From Candidatus Sulfotelmatobacter sp. (lineage in GTDB: Bacteria > Acidobacteriota > Terriglobia > Terriglobales > Acidobacteriaceae): a DNA stretch of 64,000 nt. The position numbers were made by a program, and so were the translations under genes. Under the pieces are notes generated by a model, which ran no database searches, had not been told where the DNA came from, and saw nothing but the letters and a program-made list of their open reading frames with translations. The stretch covers positions 1-64,000 of the forward strand of contig JASHNU010000089.1 in NCBI GenBank assembly GCA_030041475.1, written 5' to 3'. Positions 9,712 through 19,918 of the stretch are shown here, piece by piece (position 1 is the stretch's first letter; every line of letters begins with the position of its first letter).

Positions 9712-9954
9712 CTACAACCGAGCCTGGATTTTTCCAGCCAGGGTGCGGAAATCGCTCACGCCCTGCAGTTCATAGTCGGGCAGCTCAACCTGGAAATGGT
9801 TTTCGAGTTTGGTCAGCAGATCGAGCGTTTGCAGGCTGTCGATGCCTAGCGCCTTGAAGAAGTCGTCGTCGGGAGAGAGCCTCTCGCGTGGGACTTTAAA
9901 GTGAGAAGCCGCAAGCGTGAGGATTTCGTCTAGGGTCTTTTCGGCAGTTTCCAT
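9712..9954 (-). CDS. Acyl carrier protein
   Basis: An 80-residue acidic four-helix carrier with the phosphopantetheine attachment serine S40 in ALGIDSLQTLDLLTKLE. It is not the housekeeping AcpP type: the usual DSLD/V motif is DSLQ, and it sits in a specialised operon between a crotonase-fold enzyme and an acyl-AMP ligase. It is inferred to hold the acyl chain while the reductases, hydratase or ligase of this operon act on it. The family call is secure; the partner enzymes are inferred from position. Confidence 0.9.
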   Translation of the reverse strand: METAEKTLDEILTLAASHFKVPRERLSPDDDFFKALGIDSLQTLDLLTKLENHFQVELPDYELQGVSDFRTLAGKIQARL

Positions 9955-10004
9955 GGCGTTTATTGTAGTTGAGTGACCTGAATTTGGTTCGCTCCAGCCC
10001 GCGC

Positions 10005-10859
10005 CTACGGCAAATACGGCTGTGCATCGGTGCTCTCCACAAATTTCTTCAGCCCGGCTTCGACCGCAGCGGAAGTGAATAGCTCGCAGAACAGATCAAT
10101 TTCTCGCTTCAGTTCGTCCTGCGGAATCGGCTTGATAAACTTCTTGGCGGCTGCAACGGTGTGCCCGTCAAACTTGCTGATCTGCGCCGCGGTGGCCCGT
10201 GCCGCTCGTAACGCTTCACCTTCGCCGACCAATTGGCTCACGAGTCCGATCTGCTGCGCCTTTGTGGCGTTAAAACTGCGCCCGGTGAATAGCAGGTCCC
10301 GGACGATCGCATTCCCCAGATCGCGCTTCAGGCGGGGGATTCCGCCGAATCCGGGAATGAGGCCCAGCCTCAGCTCGGGGAAGCAGAAGCGCGCCATCTT
10401 GTCGGCGATTATCAGGTCGCAGACTAGAGCCAGTTCGAATCCTCCGCCGAAAGTCACGCCGTGCACTGCGGCAATCGTCGTGAGCGGGGAGGAATCGATC
10501 CGGTTCAGGACATGATGAATTCTTTGCAAGAACTCGCGCACGCCGCGTTGAGCCGCGGTTTTCTCCATAGCTTGCGAGCGCTCATAGAGCTCCCGCAAAT
10601 CGGCGCCAGCGCAGAAGCCCGACTTCATCTCACTGTAAATAATGAGTGCGTGGGCTTCCCGCTCCAGATCGCACAGAGCAGAAGCAAAGGTTTCGAATTC
10701 GCCCAGCGACAGCGATCCCAACTCGTTGCAGGGCTCGCGATGGAGCGCCAGCTCGATCACTCCCGCCTCACTTTTCCACGACAGCGCCTGACCCTGAAAC
10801 TGTTTCACACGAAACTCGGCTCCTACCGAGGCTCCTCCGCACGCTTCTCTACACCGCAT
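10005..10859 (-). CDS. Enoyl-CoA hydratase/isomerase (crotonase) family protein
   Basis: Crotonase-fold protein, 284 residues from 10859; a GTG at 10808 (giving MKQFQGQALSW) is an equally plausible start. The oxyanion-hole segment GFCAGADLRELYERS and both acidic positions of hydratases are kept: E in FGGGFELALVCDLI and E in CFPELRLGLIPGFGGIPRL. So hydration or dehydration of an enoyl thioester is possible. The first bases overlap the upstream AMP-ligase by 11 and the gap to the acyl carrier protein gene is 50 bases, placing it firmly in the operon. The exact substrate is unknown. Confidence 0.87.
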   Translation of the reverse strand: MRCREACGGASVGAEFRVKQFQGQALSWKSEAGVIELALHREPCNELGSLSLGEFETFASALCDLEREAHALIIYSEMKSGFCAGADLRELYERSQAMEKTAAQRGVREFLQRIHHVLNRIDSSPLTTIAAVHGVTFGGGFELALVCDLIIADKMARFCFPELRLGLIPGFGGIPRLKRDLGNAIVRDLLFTGRSFNATKAQQIGLVSQLVGEGEALRAARATAAQISKFDGHTVAAAKKFIKPIPQDELKREIDLFCELFTSAAVEAGLKKFVESTDAQPYLP

Positions 10860-12495
10860 GTCTGACGTGGTACATCTCCTCGATTTCGCTCTTCATCCGG
10901 ACCGCAATCAGTTCGCGCTTCAGTTTGCCGTTGGCCGTCAGCAGGCCATTTTCAATCGAGAATGGATCCGGCCGCAGGCAGAACGCGCGCACCTGTTTGT
11001 AGTGCGGCAATTGCGCATTGGCCGCGTCGAGCGCGGCCTGCACCCGGTCACCCGGCACGCTCCCCGTAACAATCGCGGAAAGATATCCGCGCCCGTTGCC
11101 GACGACCACGATTTGCTGCGCGCCCGGCAGATGGCGTCCGATTTCTTCCTCAATCGTTTCCGGTGCGATCTTGTGACCGGAGCCGAGCACGATCAGATTC
11201 TTGATCCGCCCGGCAATGCGCCAGTTGCCTGAGGCGTCCATTTCTCCCTGGTCACCGGTGTGGAACCATCCGTCACGCAAAACCTCCGCCGTCTGCTGAG
11301 GGCGATTCCAATATCCGCGAAACACATTGGGACCGCGAACGACGATCTCGTCGTTTTCGCTCAACCGCATCTCCATGGCCGGAATGGCCAGCCCAACGCG
11401 GCCAGGCACGGGATTCGCGGGATCATCCATGGTGCAGATGCCGGTTGTTTCCGTCAGGCCATAAACTTGGAGCACCGGAATGCCCAGCATGGCGAAATAG
11501 TTCTGCGTTTCTGGCGTGAGCGGCGCCGAGCCGCTGATCAGGGCCTTCAGATTTTCACCGAGCATCTTCTTTCTGATCGTCGGAAACACGAGCGAGTTCG
11601 CCAGCCACAGCCAGACCGCGTCGCCCGCTTGCGGCTGAGCTCTCTTCCGCTGCCATGCCGCTTGCGCTCGCGAATACACAGCCTGCGCCAGGCCGCCTTT
11701 TTGCGCAATCTGTTCATCTACGCCGCGACGCATGCGCTCGAGCAGTTGCGGCACGTTCAGGAAATAATGCGGCGCCACCACGGGCATATCGTTCGGAATC
11801 TTCGTCAGGTCGGTATTCAATGTAATCAGGCTGCCGCGCTTCAAGAAAGTCAGTACAGCGATCCAGGACGCGCAAAAACTAAATGGCAGGTAATGAAAGA
11901 CGCGATCCTGCATGGTACGGCCATCCATCAATTGGACGAGTCGCGCCGCAGTGCGCTCGAGCATGAAGCCGACATTCGCGGCCGTGAGCACAACGCCCTT
12001 GGCTTCGCCCGACGTGCCCGAAGTATAGATGATGGTCACTGCATCCTCGTCCCGAACCTGCGGACGATCCAGTTGAACGCCATTAACACCGGCGAAAATC
12101 TCGTCGAAGAGAAACATCGGCGGTGCACTCGGCCAGTTCTGCTGAATGGAATCGCGAAGCGCCGCATCGCCGCAGCACACCAGCGCAGGCGTGCTGTCTT
12201 TCATCATGGCAACCAGCTCGGCAGGCGCCTGCCGAGAGTACAGCGGGACCACGATCAGACCCTCGGCCATTGCCGCCAAGTCCATCGCAACCCAGCGAAT
12301 GCTGTTCGCGGCGAGCAGGCCGCACCGCTCGCCTTTCTGCAAACCCTTCGACGCGAGGAATGTTCGCGCCTTCCGAATTACTTCGAGCAGCTCGTTCCCG
12401 GTCATTCCTGTGAACTGGCCGCCGCGGATTTCCTGCAGCACGGGTGTGCTCGCACCCGCTTTCAGCTGCGAAAATATCTCTCCGACGAATGGCAT
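10849..12495 (-). CDS. AMP-forming long-chain acyl-CoA synthetase-like ligase (operon copy 1)
   Basis: A 548-residue ANL-superfamily enzyme. The start MPFVGEIFSQLKAG at 12495 is preferred; the frame stays open to 12609 but that would run into the pyruvyl transferase gene. Motifs: IIYTSGTSGEAKGVVLT (phosphate loop), LQVYGLTETTGICTM, WFHTGDQGEMDASGNWRIAG followed by RIKNLIV, and the catalytic lysine in GLLTANGKLKR. It resembles FadD/long-chain AMP-binding enzymes. The two ligases of the operon are clearly different proteins, so they probably activate different acyl substrates or serve different acceptors (CoA versus ACP). Confidence 0.88.
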   Translation of the reverse strand: MPFVGEIFSQLKAGASTPVLQEIRGGQFTGMTGNELLEVIRKARTFLASKGLQKGERCGLLAANSIRWVAMDLAAMAEGLIVVPLYSRQAPAELVAMMKDSTPALVCCGDAALRDSIQQNWPSAPPMFLFDEIFAGVNGVQLDRPQVRDEDAVTIIYTSGTSGEAKGVVLTAANVGFMLERTAARLVQLMDGRTMQDRVFHYLPFSFCASWIAVLTFLKRGSLITLNTDLTKIPNDMPVVAPHYFLNVPQLLERMRRGVDEQIAQKGGLAQAVYSRAQAAWQRKRAQPQAGDAVWLWLANSLVFPTIRKKMLGENLKALISGSAPLTPETQNYFAMLGIPVLQVYGLTETTGICTMDDPANPVPGRVGLAIPAMEMRLSENDEIVVRGPNVFRGYWNRPQQTAEVLRDGWFHTGDQGEMDASGNWRIAGRIKNLIVLGSGHKIAPETIEEEIGRHLPGAQQIVVVGNGRGYLSAIVTGSVPGDRVQAALDAANAQLPHYKQVRAFCLRPDPFSIENGLLTANGKLKRELIAVRMKSEIEEMYHVRHAV

Positions 12496-12539
12496 AGGTT
12501 TTGATTTTGGGAGATCCGTTCCCCAAAAAACCCGGGGAA

Positions 12540-13949
12540 TCAGGTGTACACCGCCACCAACTGGCGCAGGGAGTCGCTCATTGGCGGCAAGTAATTTTCC
12601 CAGCCCCACTCGCCGCGCCGCGTGGGGAAATCGGGATAGCGCCGCTGCACTTCTTCCTCAAAATAAACACCCATTCGCGCCATGACTTTCAAATTTTTCA
12701 CCACTGTGCGGGCGATCCTGTCCGCGATGCGCTCGCCTTGCGTAGCCAGCGTTTCGAGCGCAGACAGCAGTCTCGCTTCGAGATCGGGATCGTCCACGTT
12801 CATCAGCAATTCCTGATGTCCGCGTTCGCGCATGAGATTGCGGATACGCTCGTCCATGGTGATTCCCGCCGAAGGCACAAGCGCAGGCATAGACGTCACT
12901 ATGCCGTGGTAGCGCGACGACGCCATCATGTGGCAGGCGCGCAGAATGCTCACCAGTTCGTACATGTTGTACTGATCTGAGGTTAGAACCGGCACGCCGC
13001 CTAACCTTTCCGCGATCCGATTGGCAGGGCGTGCATCCAGGCGCTCGGTCGCAACCAGAATCACGAACACGTTGCGCTGCTTGCGGAACGCATCCACAGC
13101 ATTCGTAATTGACGTCAGATAGTGTTGATAAGCGCGATCGGCGGCTGGTCCGGAATTGTGAAAGTAGACCGTGCGGTAGTGGCTGTCTTTGTACGCGCCG
13201 GTCAGACTGTGCAGCGCGTATTTGGCCACCGATGCCTTCACCGGCCACTCAAAGGGATTGATAGGGCACACCACCAGCACGGGAGTTCGGCTATCCCAGC
13301 CGACCTGCCGCAAAATGCTCTGTCCGTACTCCCCGGACCGGGGCTCGAATGTCCATGCAGTGTCAGTGCCGAGCTCGGTTGGAACTCCCAGATCCCGCAA
13401 AATGGTTCGTGATTCTTCATTGCGCGTGATGATCAGCGAATTCTTGCAGTAGCGGGCACACATTTTTGCGACGAGCGGATCCATGTGGCCGGCTTCGGCG
13501 CCGTAGCCGACGGAAAGCTTGTTCTCGACTGCGGCGATCCCCAGCGACCCGATCATCATCGTGGTCAAGGCGTTGGCAAACTTGCTCTTGAACATGGAGC
13601 CTTCGCACGCCACCACGCCATGGTGCTGCGGGACCTCCTCAGCCAGAAATGGCGGAAAAATGTCGGGCAGGTGCACCTGCCGCGTCCCGTCGAAGTATCC
13701 TTTGGAGAACTCGAAAACCTGGCTCATCACGCTGAAGTCGACCTGGTCGGCGCCGAGAATGTGCCGGACCTGACGCAGCATTTCCTCGACGCGTACATCC
13801 GATCCCATGTTGCGCGTGCCGTTGTAGCCGGCAAACAGGAGCTTCAACTTCTCGCCAGGCTGCCACCGCTTGCCAGCTCCGAGCATCCACCGGGCCTTGG
13901 CGCGTTCGATGTTGCCGCTGACCCAAGCTTCCAGAATGAGGTCCATCAT
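12540..13949 (-). CDS. Polysaccharide pyruvyl transferase family protein
   Basis: A 469-residue protein of the CsaB/PssM/WcaK family (PF04230), which moves the enolpyruvyl group of phosphoenolpyruvate onto sugar hydroxyls to make pyruvate ketals. Recognisable parts are [22 protein letters not shown] at the N-terminus (the family's G.GN.GD region, with the Asp kept), [18 protein letters not shown], and the C-terminal SSRYHGIV with the conserved H. Its start overlaps the SDR stop by four bases. A ketal-forming or glycosyltransferase-like enzyme inside an acyl-chain operon suggests the lipid product carries a sugar head group, but the family also has members of unknown function. Confidence 0.85.
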   Translation of the reverse strand: MMDLILEAWVSGNIERAKARWMLGAGKRWQPGEKLKLLFAGYNGTRNMGSDVRVEEMLRQVRHILGADQVDFSVMSQVFEFSKGYFDGTRQVHLPDIFPPFLAEEVPQHHGVVACEGSMFKSKFANALTTMMIGSLGIAAVENKLSVGYGAEAGHMDPLVAKMCARYCKNSLIITRNEESRTILRDLGVPTELGTDTAWTFEPRSGEYGQSILRQVGWDSRTPVLVVCPINPFEWPVKASVAKYALHSLTGAYKDSHYRTVYFHNSGPAADRAYQHYLTSITNAVDAFRKQRNVFVILVATERLDARPANRIAERLGGVPVLTSDQYNMYELVSILRACHMMASSRYHGIVTSMPALVPSAGITMDERIRNLMRERGHQELLMNVDDPDLEARLLSALETLATQGERIADRIARTVVKNLKVMARMGVYFEEEVQRRYPDFPTRRGEWGWENYLPPMSDSLRQLVAVYT

Positions 13950-15079
13950 GCGGCGGTACCTCCGGCCTTTGCAGGCCAGGGCGCGTACTTGTATTGGAAA
14001 TGACTTTCGCGGCTGAATTTCAAGAGCGCATAGCTGTACTGGGAAAACGGAACCGGTTGCCGTCCCAGTTCCGACGTAACCCGCCGGTTGTCAAACACTG
14101 TATTCCACACCAGGTACGGCAGGAACACTTTCAGGAGCGATGCGCCGTAGCCGAGTGCACCTCTGCGATTGGAAAGGAAATTCACGGAACCGGTGAACGG
14201 TTTTTCGGTGAAGGGCAAAAACACCGGAGCCCGCTTTTGCTGCGCTGCAGCCAAAGCCGTGGTCAGCTGGCGGAACGTCTGCGAGGAAGTGCCCGACGAG
14301 AGATGATACGTGTCGAACTTCGGCTGATCTTTTTGATGCAATGCAGCAATCGCGTTGGCCACGAAGTCCACGTTCACGATGTCGATCTTGTCAGCGGGAC
14401 GGAACGGCAATGCCGGCAAGCCAGCAAGAAAGACGAACGCCTTCACCATATCGAACTGGGTTGTGGCCGGGTAACGGCTGTCGCCCAGCACAATACTGGG
14501 GCGAAAAATCGTCTTCGGCGTATCCGGCAGCAGGACGCGCGCCATGTGCTCGCAGAATTTCTTCGTCCGCGCATAGGGATCGTAGTCCGAGCGGTTCCAG
14601 TCGATGGCAGCATCTTCGCTTACGACCTCGTTACTGCGCTTGCCGGCCACGGCCACCGTGCTGACTTCGCTGAAACGGCGCAGTCCGTGGTAGTGTTCGG
14701 CGTGGCGCGCCAGCGTCAGCACTTCGAGCGTGCCGCGCAGATTCACATTCAAGCAGCTCTTTTCCGACTTGCGGTTCAAAGAAGCGGCGCAATGAATCAC
14801 TGAGTCCGTGGTGTGCACCAGGCGGTCGTACTCATCCCGGCCCAGACCAAATCCGGGCGAAGTTAGATCGCCCACGAATACACGAACCCTCGTCTGCAGG
14901 TGCTCGTAGAAACGCGGAAATTCCAGATGCAGCTGCAAGGCCTGCCACAGTCGCAACTGCGCCTCCTGGGGATCGCGCGCTCGCACCAGCAGGTTCAGCG
15001 AAGCGCCGTACCCGTCCAGCAGATTGGCAGCGACATGCGCGCCGATGTATCCGGTCGAACCGGTCAGGAATATCGCCAC
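13946..15079 (-). CDS. SDR/NAD(P)-dependent thioester-reductase-like protein
   Basis: A 377-residue extended short-chain dehydrogenase of the NAD_binding_4 (male-sterility/thioester reductase) type. It begins with the nucleotide-binding motif [18 protein letters not shown], has the acidic turn [15 protein letters not shown], the catalytic serine region [10 protein letters not shown] and the [10 protein letters not shown] (YxxxK) motif. Such domains reduce acyl thioesters to aldehydes or alcohols, or act as sugar epimerases; the [11 protein letters not shown] signature favours the former. It overlaps the upstream reductase by 16 bases and the downstream pyruvyl transferase by four, so it is co-translated with both. 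Confidence 0.82.
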   Translation of the reverse strand: MAIFLTGSTGYIGAHVAANLLDGYGASLNLLVRARDPQEAQLRLWQALQLHLEFPRFYEHLQTRVRVFVGDLTSPGFGLGRDEYDRLVHTTDSVIHCAASLNRKSEKSCLNVNLRGTLEVLTLARHAEHYHGLRRFSEVSTVAVAGKRSNEVVSEDAAIDWNRSDYDPYARTKKFCEHMARVLLPDTPKTIFRPSIVLGDSRYPATTQFDMVKAFVFLAGLPALPFRPADKIDIVNVDFVANAIAALHQKDQPKFDTYHLSSGTSSQTFRQLTTALAAAQQKRAPVFLPFTEKPFTGSVNFLSNRRGALGYGASLLKVFLPYLVWNTVFDNRRVTSELGRQPVPFSQYSYALLKFSRESHFQYKYAPWPAKAGGTAA

Positions 15080-17439
15080 GTTGCTCCATTGGTCCCGGTC
15101 TTTATGGCATCGCCGTTGGCGGGCGCGAGTTGAAAGCTGCGAGGAGGTCGGGCTTCAAGCGGCCGGCCTTCAATGAGCGGATAAGTCCACCGCCGCAGCG
15201 CCGGGATGTGAACGTTGATCCAGTAGTCCCACCAATCCAGCGATCGCGTGTCGTATCCGAAATCCGCACGCTCTTCCGGCGCGAGCGCATGAGAGAGTTT
15301 TTCTATGTTCTCGGCGGCGAAGTCATGTTCATGAAGCAGAATAAAGGGCTCAAACAGCTCAATCAGTTTCTCCACACGCTCCAGGTTGCGCTCGGCCTTC
15401 GCCAGTGGCGCCTTCTTCAGCGGCAGCGGCGACATGATTCGTTGTATCGACTTCACAATCGCTCTTTGCGCCGGCGCCGACATGCGGTTGTAGCGTTCCT
15501 TCGAGACCGGAATCGCATCAAAACGCAGGCGCAGCCAGGATTCCAGCCCTTCCTGGGCGCGATAGTGACGGCGGTGCGCGAGCGAGGTCAACTCGATCGA
15601 CCGTCCCATGTCGCAGGGATTCGTAACCGACGTCGCCAGCTGATAAAGCGCATCATGCCGCCGCTCCATCACAGCGGCAGAGATCAGCGTCATGCCCGCG
15701 CACACCGAATCTACCGGAATGATGTCGAGGCGCTTGCTCTCGTTCGACGGCAACTGCCGGAAATATGTGCCCAGGAGATACGACAGCGAAGCCGAAGTGT
15801 TGATGCCCTCGTTCCACCCGCGAAACGGCTTCGCGACCGACGTCTCGACAATCGCCGGGCGTACAACCGCAACAGGCAATCCCGCTCCGTACTTGGCGAT
15901 CAGCGATTCGGCCAGACTCTTGGTGAGCGTATACGTGTTCGGCCAGCCGAGTTCCTTGGCGCGCCGCGTACCAGCTTCAGTCAGATACGTCTTCAGCCAG
16001 CGGACTCGGTTCTTGCGAATCTGGTTCTCCAACGCCGCCCCCTGCAGGCCCTTGGCGGCGTGCTCCTTGGCCAGCGACTGCATGCGCAAGCCCGCGGTCA
16101 CTTCAGCGCTCTCCGACTGCACCTCGGCCTGCTTGATCAGTTCATGCAGGGCCTGCCACTCGCGCTCCGCGTCGAACTCGGCAAGTCCCCGAGGGTTGTA
16201 GTTAGGAATCAGTTTCTCGCTGACGCGTCCATCCTGTTCGCCGGCCACGTAACACGTGGAAAGATGCAACAGGCCGGAATGATCCGTGGTGCGAACGAAT
16301 TCGAGAACATTGAGAGCGGCGTCCGTATTGGTGGCGAGAGCATCGCGCAGATCAGGATTGAAGTCAGTCAGCCCGGAACTGTTAACGATCAGGTCGAGAT
16401 TTTTCTGCAGGCCTGCCCCGACCTCCGGGCTCAACCCCAGGCCTGGCTGGGTTACATCCCCTTCCACGACCTCGATTTTTTCGTGCAGAAAATCACCCAG
16501 CCGGCTTCCGTAGCGCTCGAACAGTGGATCGAAAACCGGCGAATCTTCCACCATCTTCTCGAAGCGGCGTTCCGCGGGATTCGACTTTTGCCGCCGGATG
16601 AGCAAATAAATCCGCTCAATACCAGGCAGTTCGAGCAGGGTATTGACCAGCCAGACTTTGCCGATGAATCCAGTGACGCCGATCAGCATGACGTGCCCGC
16701 GGGCAAAGGCGCGGCGAACGGAGAATCCCTGGGCTTGCCGGCTGCTTTCAAAATGAACGATGGGCCGCACCGGCGCAGAAACCTGCCGCTCGGCTGAAAC
16801 CGTGGCCGTGCGCAGATCGTCCAGAGAAATGTCGAGGTGACGTGCCAGCGTCTTCGGTGCGCGGCGGCCGTCGGGCATGTTCTCACGGAAGGGGGCGAAA
16901 GCGCCGCGCGGGCGGATGACCGGCTCGAGCAACCGGCCCGTGGCCGTCCCATCGCGAAACTCCAGGCGATTGGCGACGATGTGCTTGACGCCCAGGTGCT
17001 CCGCCAGTGGCCGCATGATGTGATCTAGCGCCTGGCTGACGAGCACCACGTCGGCCCCGCTTTGTACCAGTTCCTGAACTTTTCGAGCGCCTTCGGGCTT
17101 CAACCGCGGCTTCAGCTTGTACTGGAAGTACTCGTTGCCCAAAAGATCAAGCCGATCGGCGGAGACTCCACGCAAAGCTGTGTGCACCACGCGGGTGGCA
17201 AACTTGCGGTTCGTGGAATAAAGGAACGGGCGCAATAGCGCCATCAGGAAGATGAGACCGCGGCGCCGGAAACGCTCGGTGAAGGTCTGGGCGTTCCAGG
17301 TGAAGAACGCCACCGGGCGCACGACCGTCAGGTCGAGCAGGCTGCCCTCCACCCGCCAGTAGACGGTGGGGGCCGCACTGGAATTGTGGTTTGGCGGTTC
17401 CAAATCGCATGTCGTCCGGCGTTCAGGGGTCCGTCTCAC
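15064..17439 (-). CDS. Fatty acyl-CoA reductase-like protein with degenerate HAD-like N-terminal domain
   Basis: Two-domain protein, about 791 residues from a GTG at 17439; the frame is open to 17643 but that part overlaps the upstream gene and reads as noise. Residues about 25-190 resemble an HAD subfamily IB phosphatase, but the nucleophile motif DxDGT appears as WRVEGS, so both aspartates are replaced. The rest is a fatty-acyl reductase: [19 protein letters not shown] (NADPH site), [24 protein letters not shown] and [10 protein letters not shown] (YxxxK). It is inferred to reduce a fatty acyl thioester. It is the first gene of the lipid operon. The start codon is the weakest part of this call. 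Confidence 0.8.
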   Translation of the reverse strand: MRRTPERRTTCDLEPPNHNSSAAPTVYWRVEGSLLDLTVVRPVAFFTWNAQTFTERFRRRGLIFLMALLRPFLYSTNRKFATRVVHTALRGVSADRLDLLGNEYFQYKLKPRLKPEGARKVQELVQSGADVVLVSQALDHIMRPLAEHLGVKHIVANRLEFRDGTATGRLLEPVIRPRGAFAPFRENMPDGRRAPKTLARHLDISLDDLRTATVSAERQVSAPVRPIVHFESSRQAQGFSVRRAFARGHVMLIGVTGFIGKVWLVNTLLELPGIERIYLLIRRQKSNPAERRFEKMVEDSPVFDPLFERYGSRLGDFLHEKIEVVEGDVTQPGLGLSPEVGAGLQKNLDLIVNSSGLTDFNPDLRDALATNTDAALNVLEFVRTTDHSGLLHLSTCYVAGEQDGRVSEKLIPNYNPRGLAEFDAEREWQALHELIKQAEVQSESAEVTAGLRMQSLAKEHAAKGLQGAALENQIRKNRVRWLKTYLTEAGTRRAKELGWPNTYTLTKSLAESLIAKYGAGLPVAVVRPAIVETSVAKPFRGWNEGINTSASLSYLLGTYFRQLPSNESKRLDIIPVDSVCAGMTLISAAVMERRHDALYQLATSVTNPCDMGRSIELTSLAHRRHYRAQEGLESWLRLRFDAIPVSKERYNRMSAPAQRAIVKSIQRIMSPLPLKKAPLAKAERNLERVEKLIELFEPFILLHEHDFAAENIEKLSHALAPEERADFGYDTRSLDWWDYWINVHIPALRRWTYPLIEGRPLEARPPRSFQLAPANGDAIKTGTNGATWRYS

Positions 17440-17563
17440 ATGCCGGACGAAACTTCTATTGTAAACAATTGCAGGGATTGAGCGAAGCAGAACTCGCTGG
17501 TTTTGGCGCAGGTTACCACGTTCGTAAAGAAGCTTCCTGCCAGCCCTCAAGACGCGCGGCCGC

Positions 17564-18691
17564 CTAGATCGGCGGAGGCGCCATGCCGGAGGTCGCACGC
17601 GCCGGGGCCGGGACTGCAGGTGCCGCAGGATAAAGCACAGCACTCAGCCGGGGGTATCTCCCCGCAAAGAAGTAAATGGAATACGCGGGAAAGAACACGA
17701 TGGCGGGGACAGACACCAGCGAAACCAGATAGAGAAAGATTCCTAGCAAAATGCAGCCCACAACGATGGCTAGCGTGATGGTGTAGACGTTCCAAGTTAG
17801 CCCGGCAGATTTGCCCGTCAGGATCGCGAGAATGCTAAGCATGCCCGTAGGGACGACGAAGAACAATCCCATGATCAGCGCGGCGATTCCAATGATGATG
17901 CCCACCACGATCGCGAGCACGATCTTCATCGCAATATAGCCGGCATAGGCTCCCATCTCGGCCTGCATCATGGCCCACAACCGGCGCCAGCCCTCGAACG
18001 CGTCCACGTTTTCCAACGCCATCTGCGGAACGACAAAGTCTTTCGTCAATACAAAAATGACCGCCGTGGCGATCAGCCAGGCAAGAAAGAATAAGAACAG
18101 AATGACTCCGCCGAGCACCAGAGGAGGCACATGCTGCTTCGGTTGCTTCAGCCACCCATTGGCGAAGGCAAAAGCCAGTGGGACCCCGACCAGCACTGCA
18201 ATGCCCGCCAGCGAAACCACCGCATAAAGCACCTTCCACACGAAGTATTTCCAGCCGGCACCCACGCGCCGACCCCAGCTCCAGCGGATGTGACACTCCT
18301 TTGCGATGATAGCGTCGAACAGAACAAAGCGCATCACGCTGCTCACATACGTCAGAATGATCCCGATGGTGAATGCGGCGAGAACCGCGGCCACAGCCGC
18401 GGAGATAATCGCCGCCATCAGCGCAGGATCAATTCCCAGGGAGCCAAGGCCGGGAAAACTTGTTCCCGGGCCCGGGATTTGGGTGTGCGGCACAGTTCCG
18501 GGATGCATGGGAAGGTGGAAGTTGCTGCGATTGCACCCGTTGCCTCCGAGTTCACCCGCCAGCAGCCCTACGAAGGCCAGCCGCGTCCACTGGCCGATGC
18601 GGAAGGGCTGGAGCAGCTGTTGCTTGGTGTGCTCAATGGCAGGCGTAATCGCGTCGACGGCGGAGATCGGCAACGTGCACCTCGGCAACAA
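17564..18691 (-). CDS. Multi-pass membrane protein of unknown function
   Basis: About 375 residues with six or more hydrophobic segments and a proline/alanine-rich C-terminal tail (YPAAPAVPAPARATSG). The N-terminus begins with an amphipathic PAIEHTKQQLLQPFRIGQWTRLAFVGLLAG stretch followed by a loop rich in Gly/Pro, a pattern seen in acidobacterial DUF-type integral membrane proteins. No catalytic motif is visible. The start is uncertain: TTG codons at 18691 and 18673 are both possible. It lies 124 bases upstream of the lipid operon on the same strand and could be its first gene, but nothing else ties it to lipid synthesis. Confidence 0.7.
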   Translation of the reverse strand: MLPRCTLPISAVDAITPAIEHTKQQLLQPFRIGQWTRLAFVGLLAGELGGNGCNRSNFHLPMHPGTVPHTQIPGPGTSFPGLGSLGIDPALMAAIISAAVAAVLAAFTIGIILTYVSSVMRFVLFDAIIAKECHIRWSWGRRVGAGWKYFVWKVLYAVVSLAGIAVLVGVPLAFAFANGWLKQPKQHVPPLVLGGVILFLFFLAWLIATAVIFVLTKDFVVPQMALENVDAFEGWRRLWAMMQAEMGAYAGYIAMKIVLAIVVGIIIGIAALIMGLFFVVPTGMLSILAILTGKSAGLTWNVYTITLAIVVGCILLGIFLYLVSLVSVPAIVFFPAYSIYFFAGRYPRLSAVLYPAAPAVPAPARATSGMAPPPI

Positions 18692-18791
18692 ACCTTTTCA
18701 GCAGCAAGGTACTAAGAATTGAGGCGCGGATCAAACGAATTCTCAACAGGCCGATTTCTGCCCGGCACGCAACCGCGAACGAAGAGTCAGT

Positions 18792-19826
18792 TCATTTCTT
18801 CGCATAGGTTCTCTCTTCTCCGGTCCGGCCGTTGGTGACCGTGAATGTGCCGTCGTCCTTAGCCGAGACCTTGATGTATTTTCCCTGGCAGTTTTCTTTC
18901 ACGTTGGCGATCCGCTCCTCGGCGACGTTGTGATCGCGATCTGACTCGGCGGCATAATGAAGCTGCCACAAATCCTCCAGGCCAGGAGCGTCGTGCACGA
19001 TCTGCCAGGCCGCAGGGCCCGCTCCCTTGCGCGGCCCGTTGTCGATGATCGCAACCCGCGGATGCAGCGCCCAGTCCAGAGCTTTCGCGTTCGAAGAGTC
19101 TTCTCCGTGATGTGTGACGAGAAAAAGATCGACCGTGCCCAGCAGATTATCGGGACAGGCAAGTTCCAGTTCTTTCTTCTTCGTCAGATCGCCAAGGTCG
19201 AGAAAGCGAAATTTCCCGTACGTGATCAAAACGCCCACGGACCGCGCATTTTCGGTGTTGTCAACTTCAGCTGCAGGCTCCTTGGTGCAGTAGGGATTCG
19301 CGTCTCCGGCTCGGGGCAGTGGGCGGGTGATGTGATCGCCCGCCGCGGTGAGAAATCGCACTTCAATCCCTTTGATGGGCAATTTCCATCCCGGCTTGAC
19401 CACAACGTGCGCGTGGCCTTCGACCGTCTTCTGATAGGCAGCGTAGTCGGTGCGGGTGACCTCGGAGTCCTCCAGGTTCGGGCCGTGATCCAGGAATGTG
19501 CCGATCTTGATGCCGTCAGCCAACTGCGGAACGCCGCCCACGTGGTCGCGGTGGTAGTGCGTGATCAGAACATAGTCGAGCTGCTGAATGCCGGCCTGGT
19601 GGGCTGCGGCGATAATGCGGTCGGCGTCGCGCCCCTCATAGCCGGGCCAGCCCGCGTCGATCAGCAGCGATTGGCCGGACGGGCTTACGATCAGCGTGGA
19701 CTGCCCTCCTTCTACATCGATGAAATAGATCTGCAGAGCATTGGCTGCCGCGGGTGTAGCTGCGGCGCAGAGCGATGCGAGCGTCAGAACAACAAGGCTG
19801 AGAGCGAGGCTCAGGACTCGAGGCAT
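18792..19826 (-). CDS. Secreted MBL-fold metallo-hydrolase, ComEC/Rec2 C-terminal-like
   Basis: A 344-residue protein with an N-terminal signal peptide (MPRVLSLALSLVVLTLASLCAA). The metallo-beta-lactamase fold follows: IYFIDVEGGQSTLIVSPSG, the metal motif ITHYHRDHVGG (HxHxDH) and a later FLVTHHGEDSSN histidine, with DLGDLTKKKE supplying the bridging Asp. This arrangement (short distance, THHGEDSSNA) is that of the hydrolase domain of ComEC-type DNA-uptake proteins, here as a stand-alone exported enzyme. The substrate is unknown; a phosphodiester is plausible. It is monocistronic as far as spacing shows. Confidence 0.85.
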   Translation of the reverse strand: MPRVLSLALSLVVLTLASLCAAATPAAANALQIYFIDVEGGQSTLIVSPSGQSLLIDAGWPGYEGRDADRIIAAAHQAGIQQLDYVLITHYHRDHVGGVPQLADGIKIGTFLDHGPNLEDSEVTRTDYAAYQKTVEGHAHVVVKPGWKLPIKGIEVRFLTAAGDHITRPLPRAGDANPYCTKEPAAEVDNTENARSVGVLITYGKFRFLDLGDLTKKKELELACPDNLLGTVDLFLVTHHGEDSSNAKALDWALHPRVAIIDNGPRKGAGPAAWQIVHDAPGLEDLWQLHYAAESDRDHNVAEERIANVKENCQGKYIKVSAKDDGTFTVTNGRTGEERTYAKK

Positions 19827-19918
19827 GACGTAACACCTGATTGGGGATTTTGCCGAAGATTATGACACGCTGCGGCGGAAGGCGGGAGGGTTGATTTTGA
19901 GAGAGGTCTTATTTCGAG

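Noticed and set aside
15130-16797. Plus-strand open frame of about 555 codons
   Set aside because: It is antisense to the fatty acyl reductase, rich in Arg/Gln/His with no recognisable domain, and a by-product of GC-rich codon use in the real gene.
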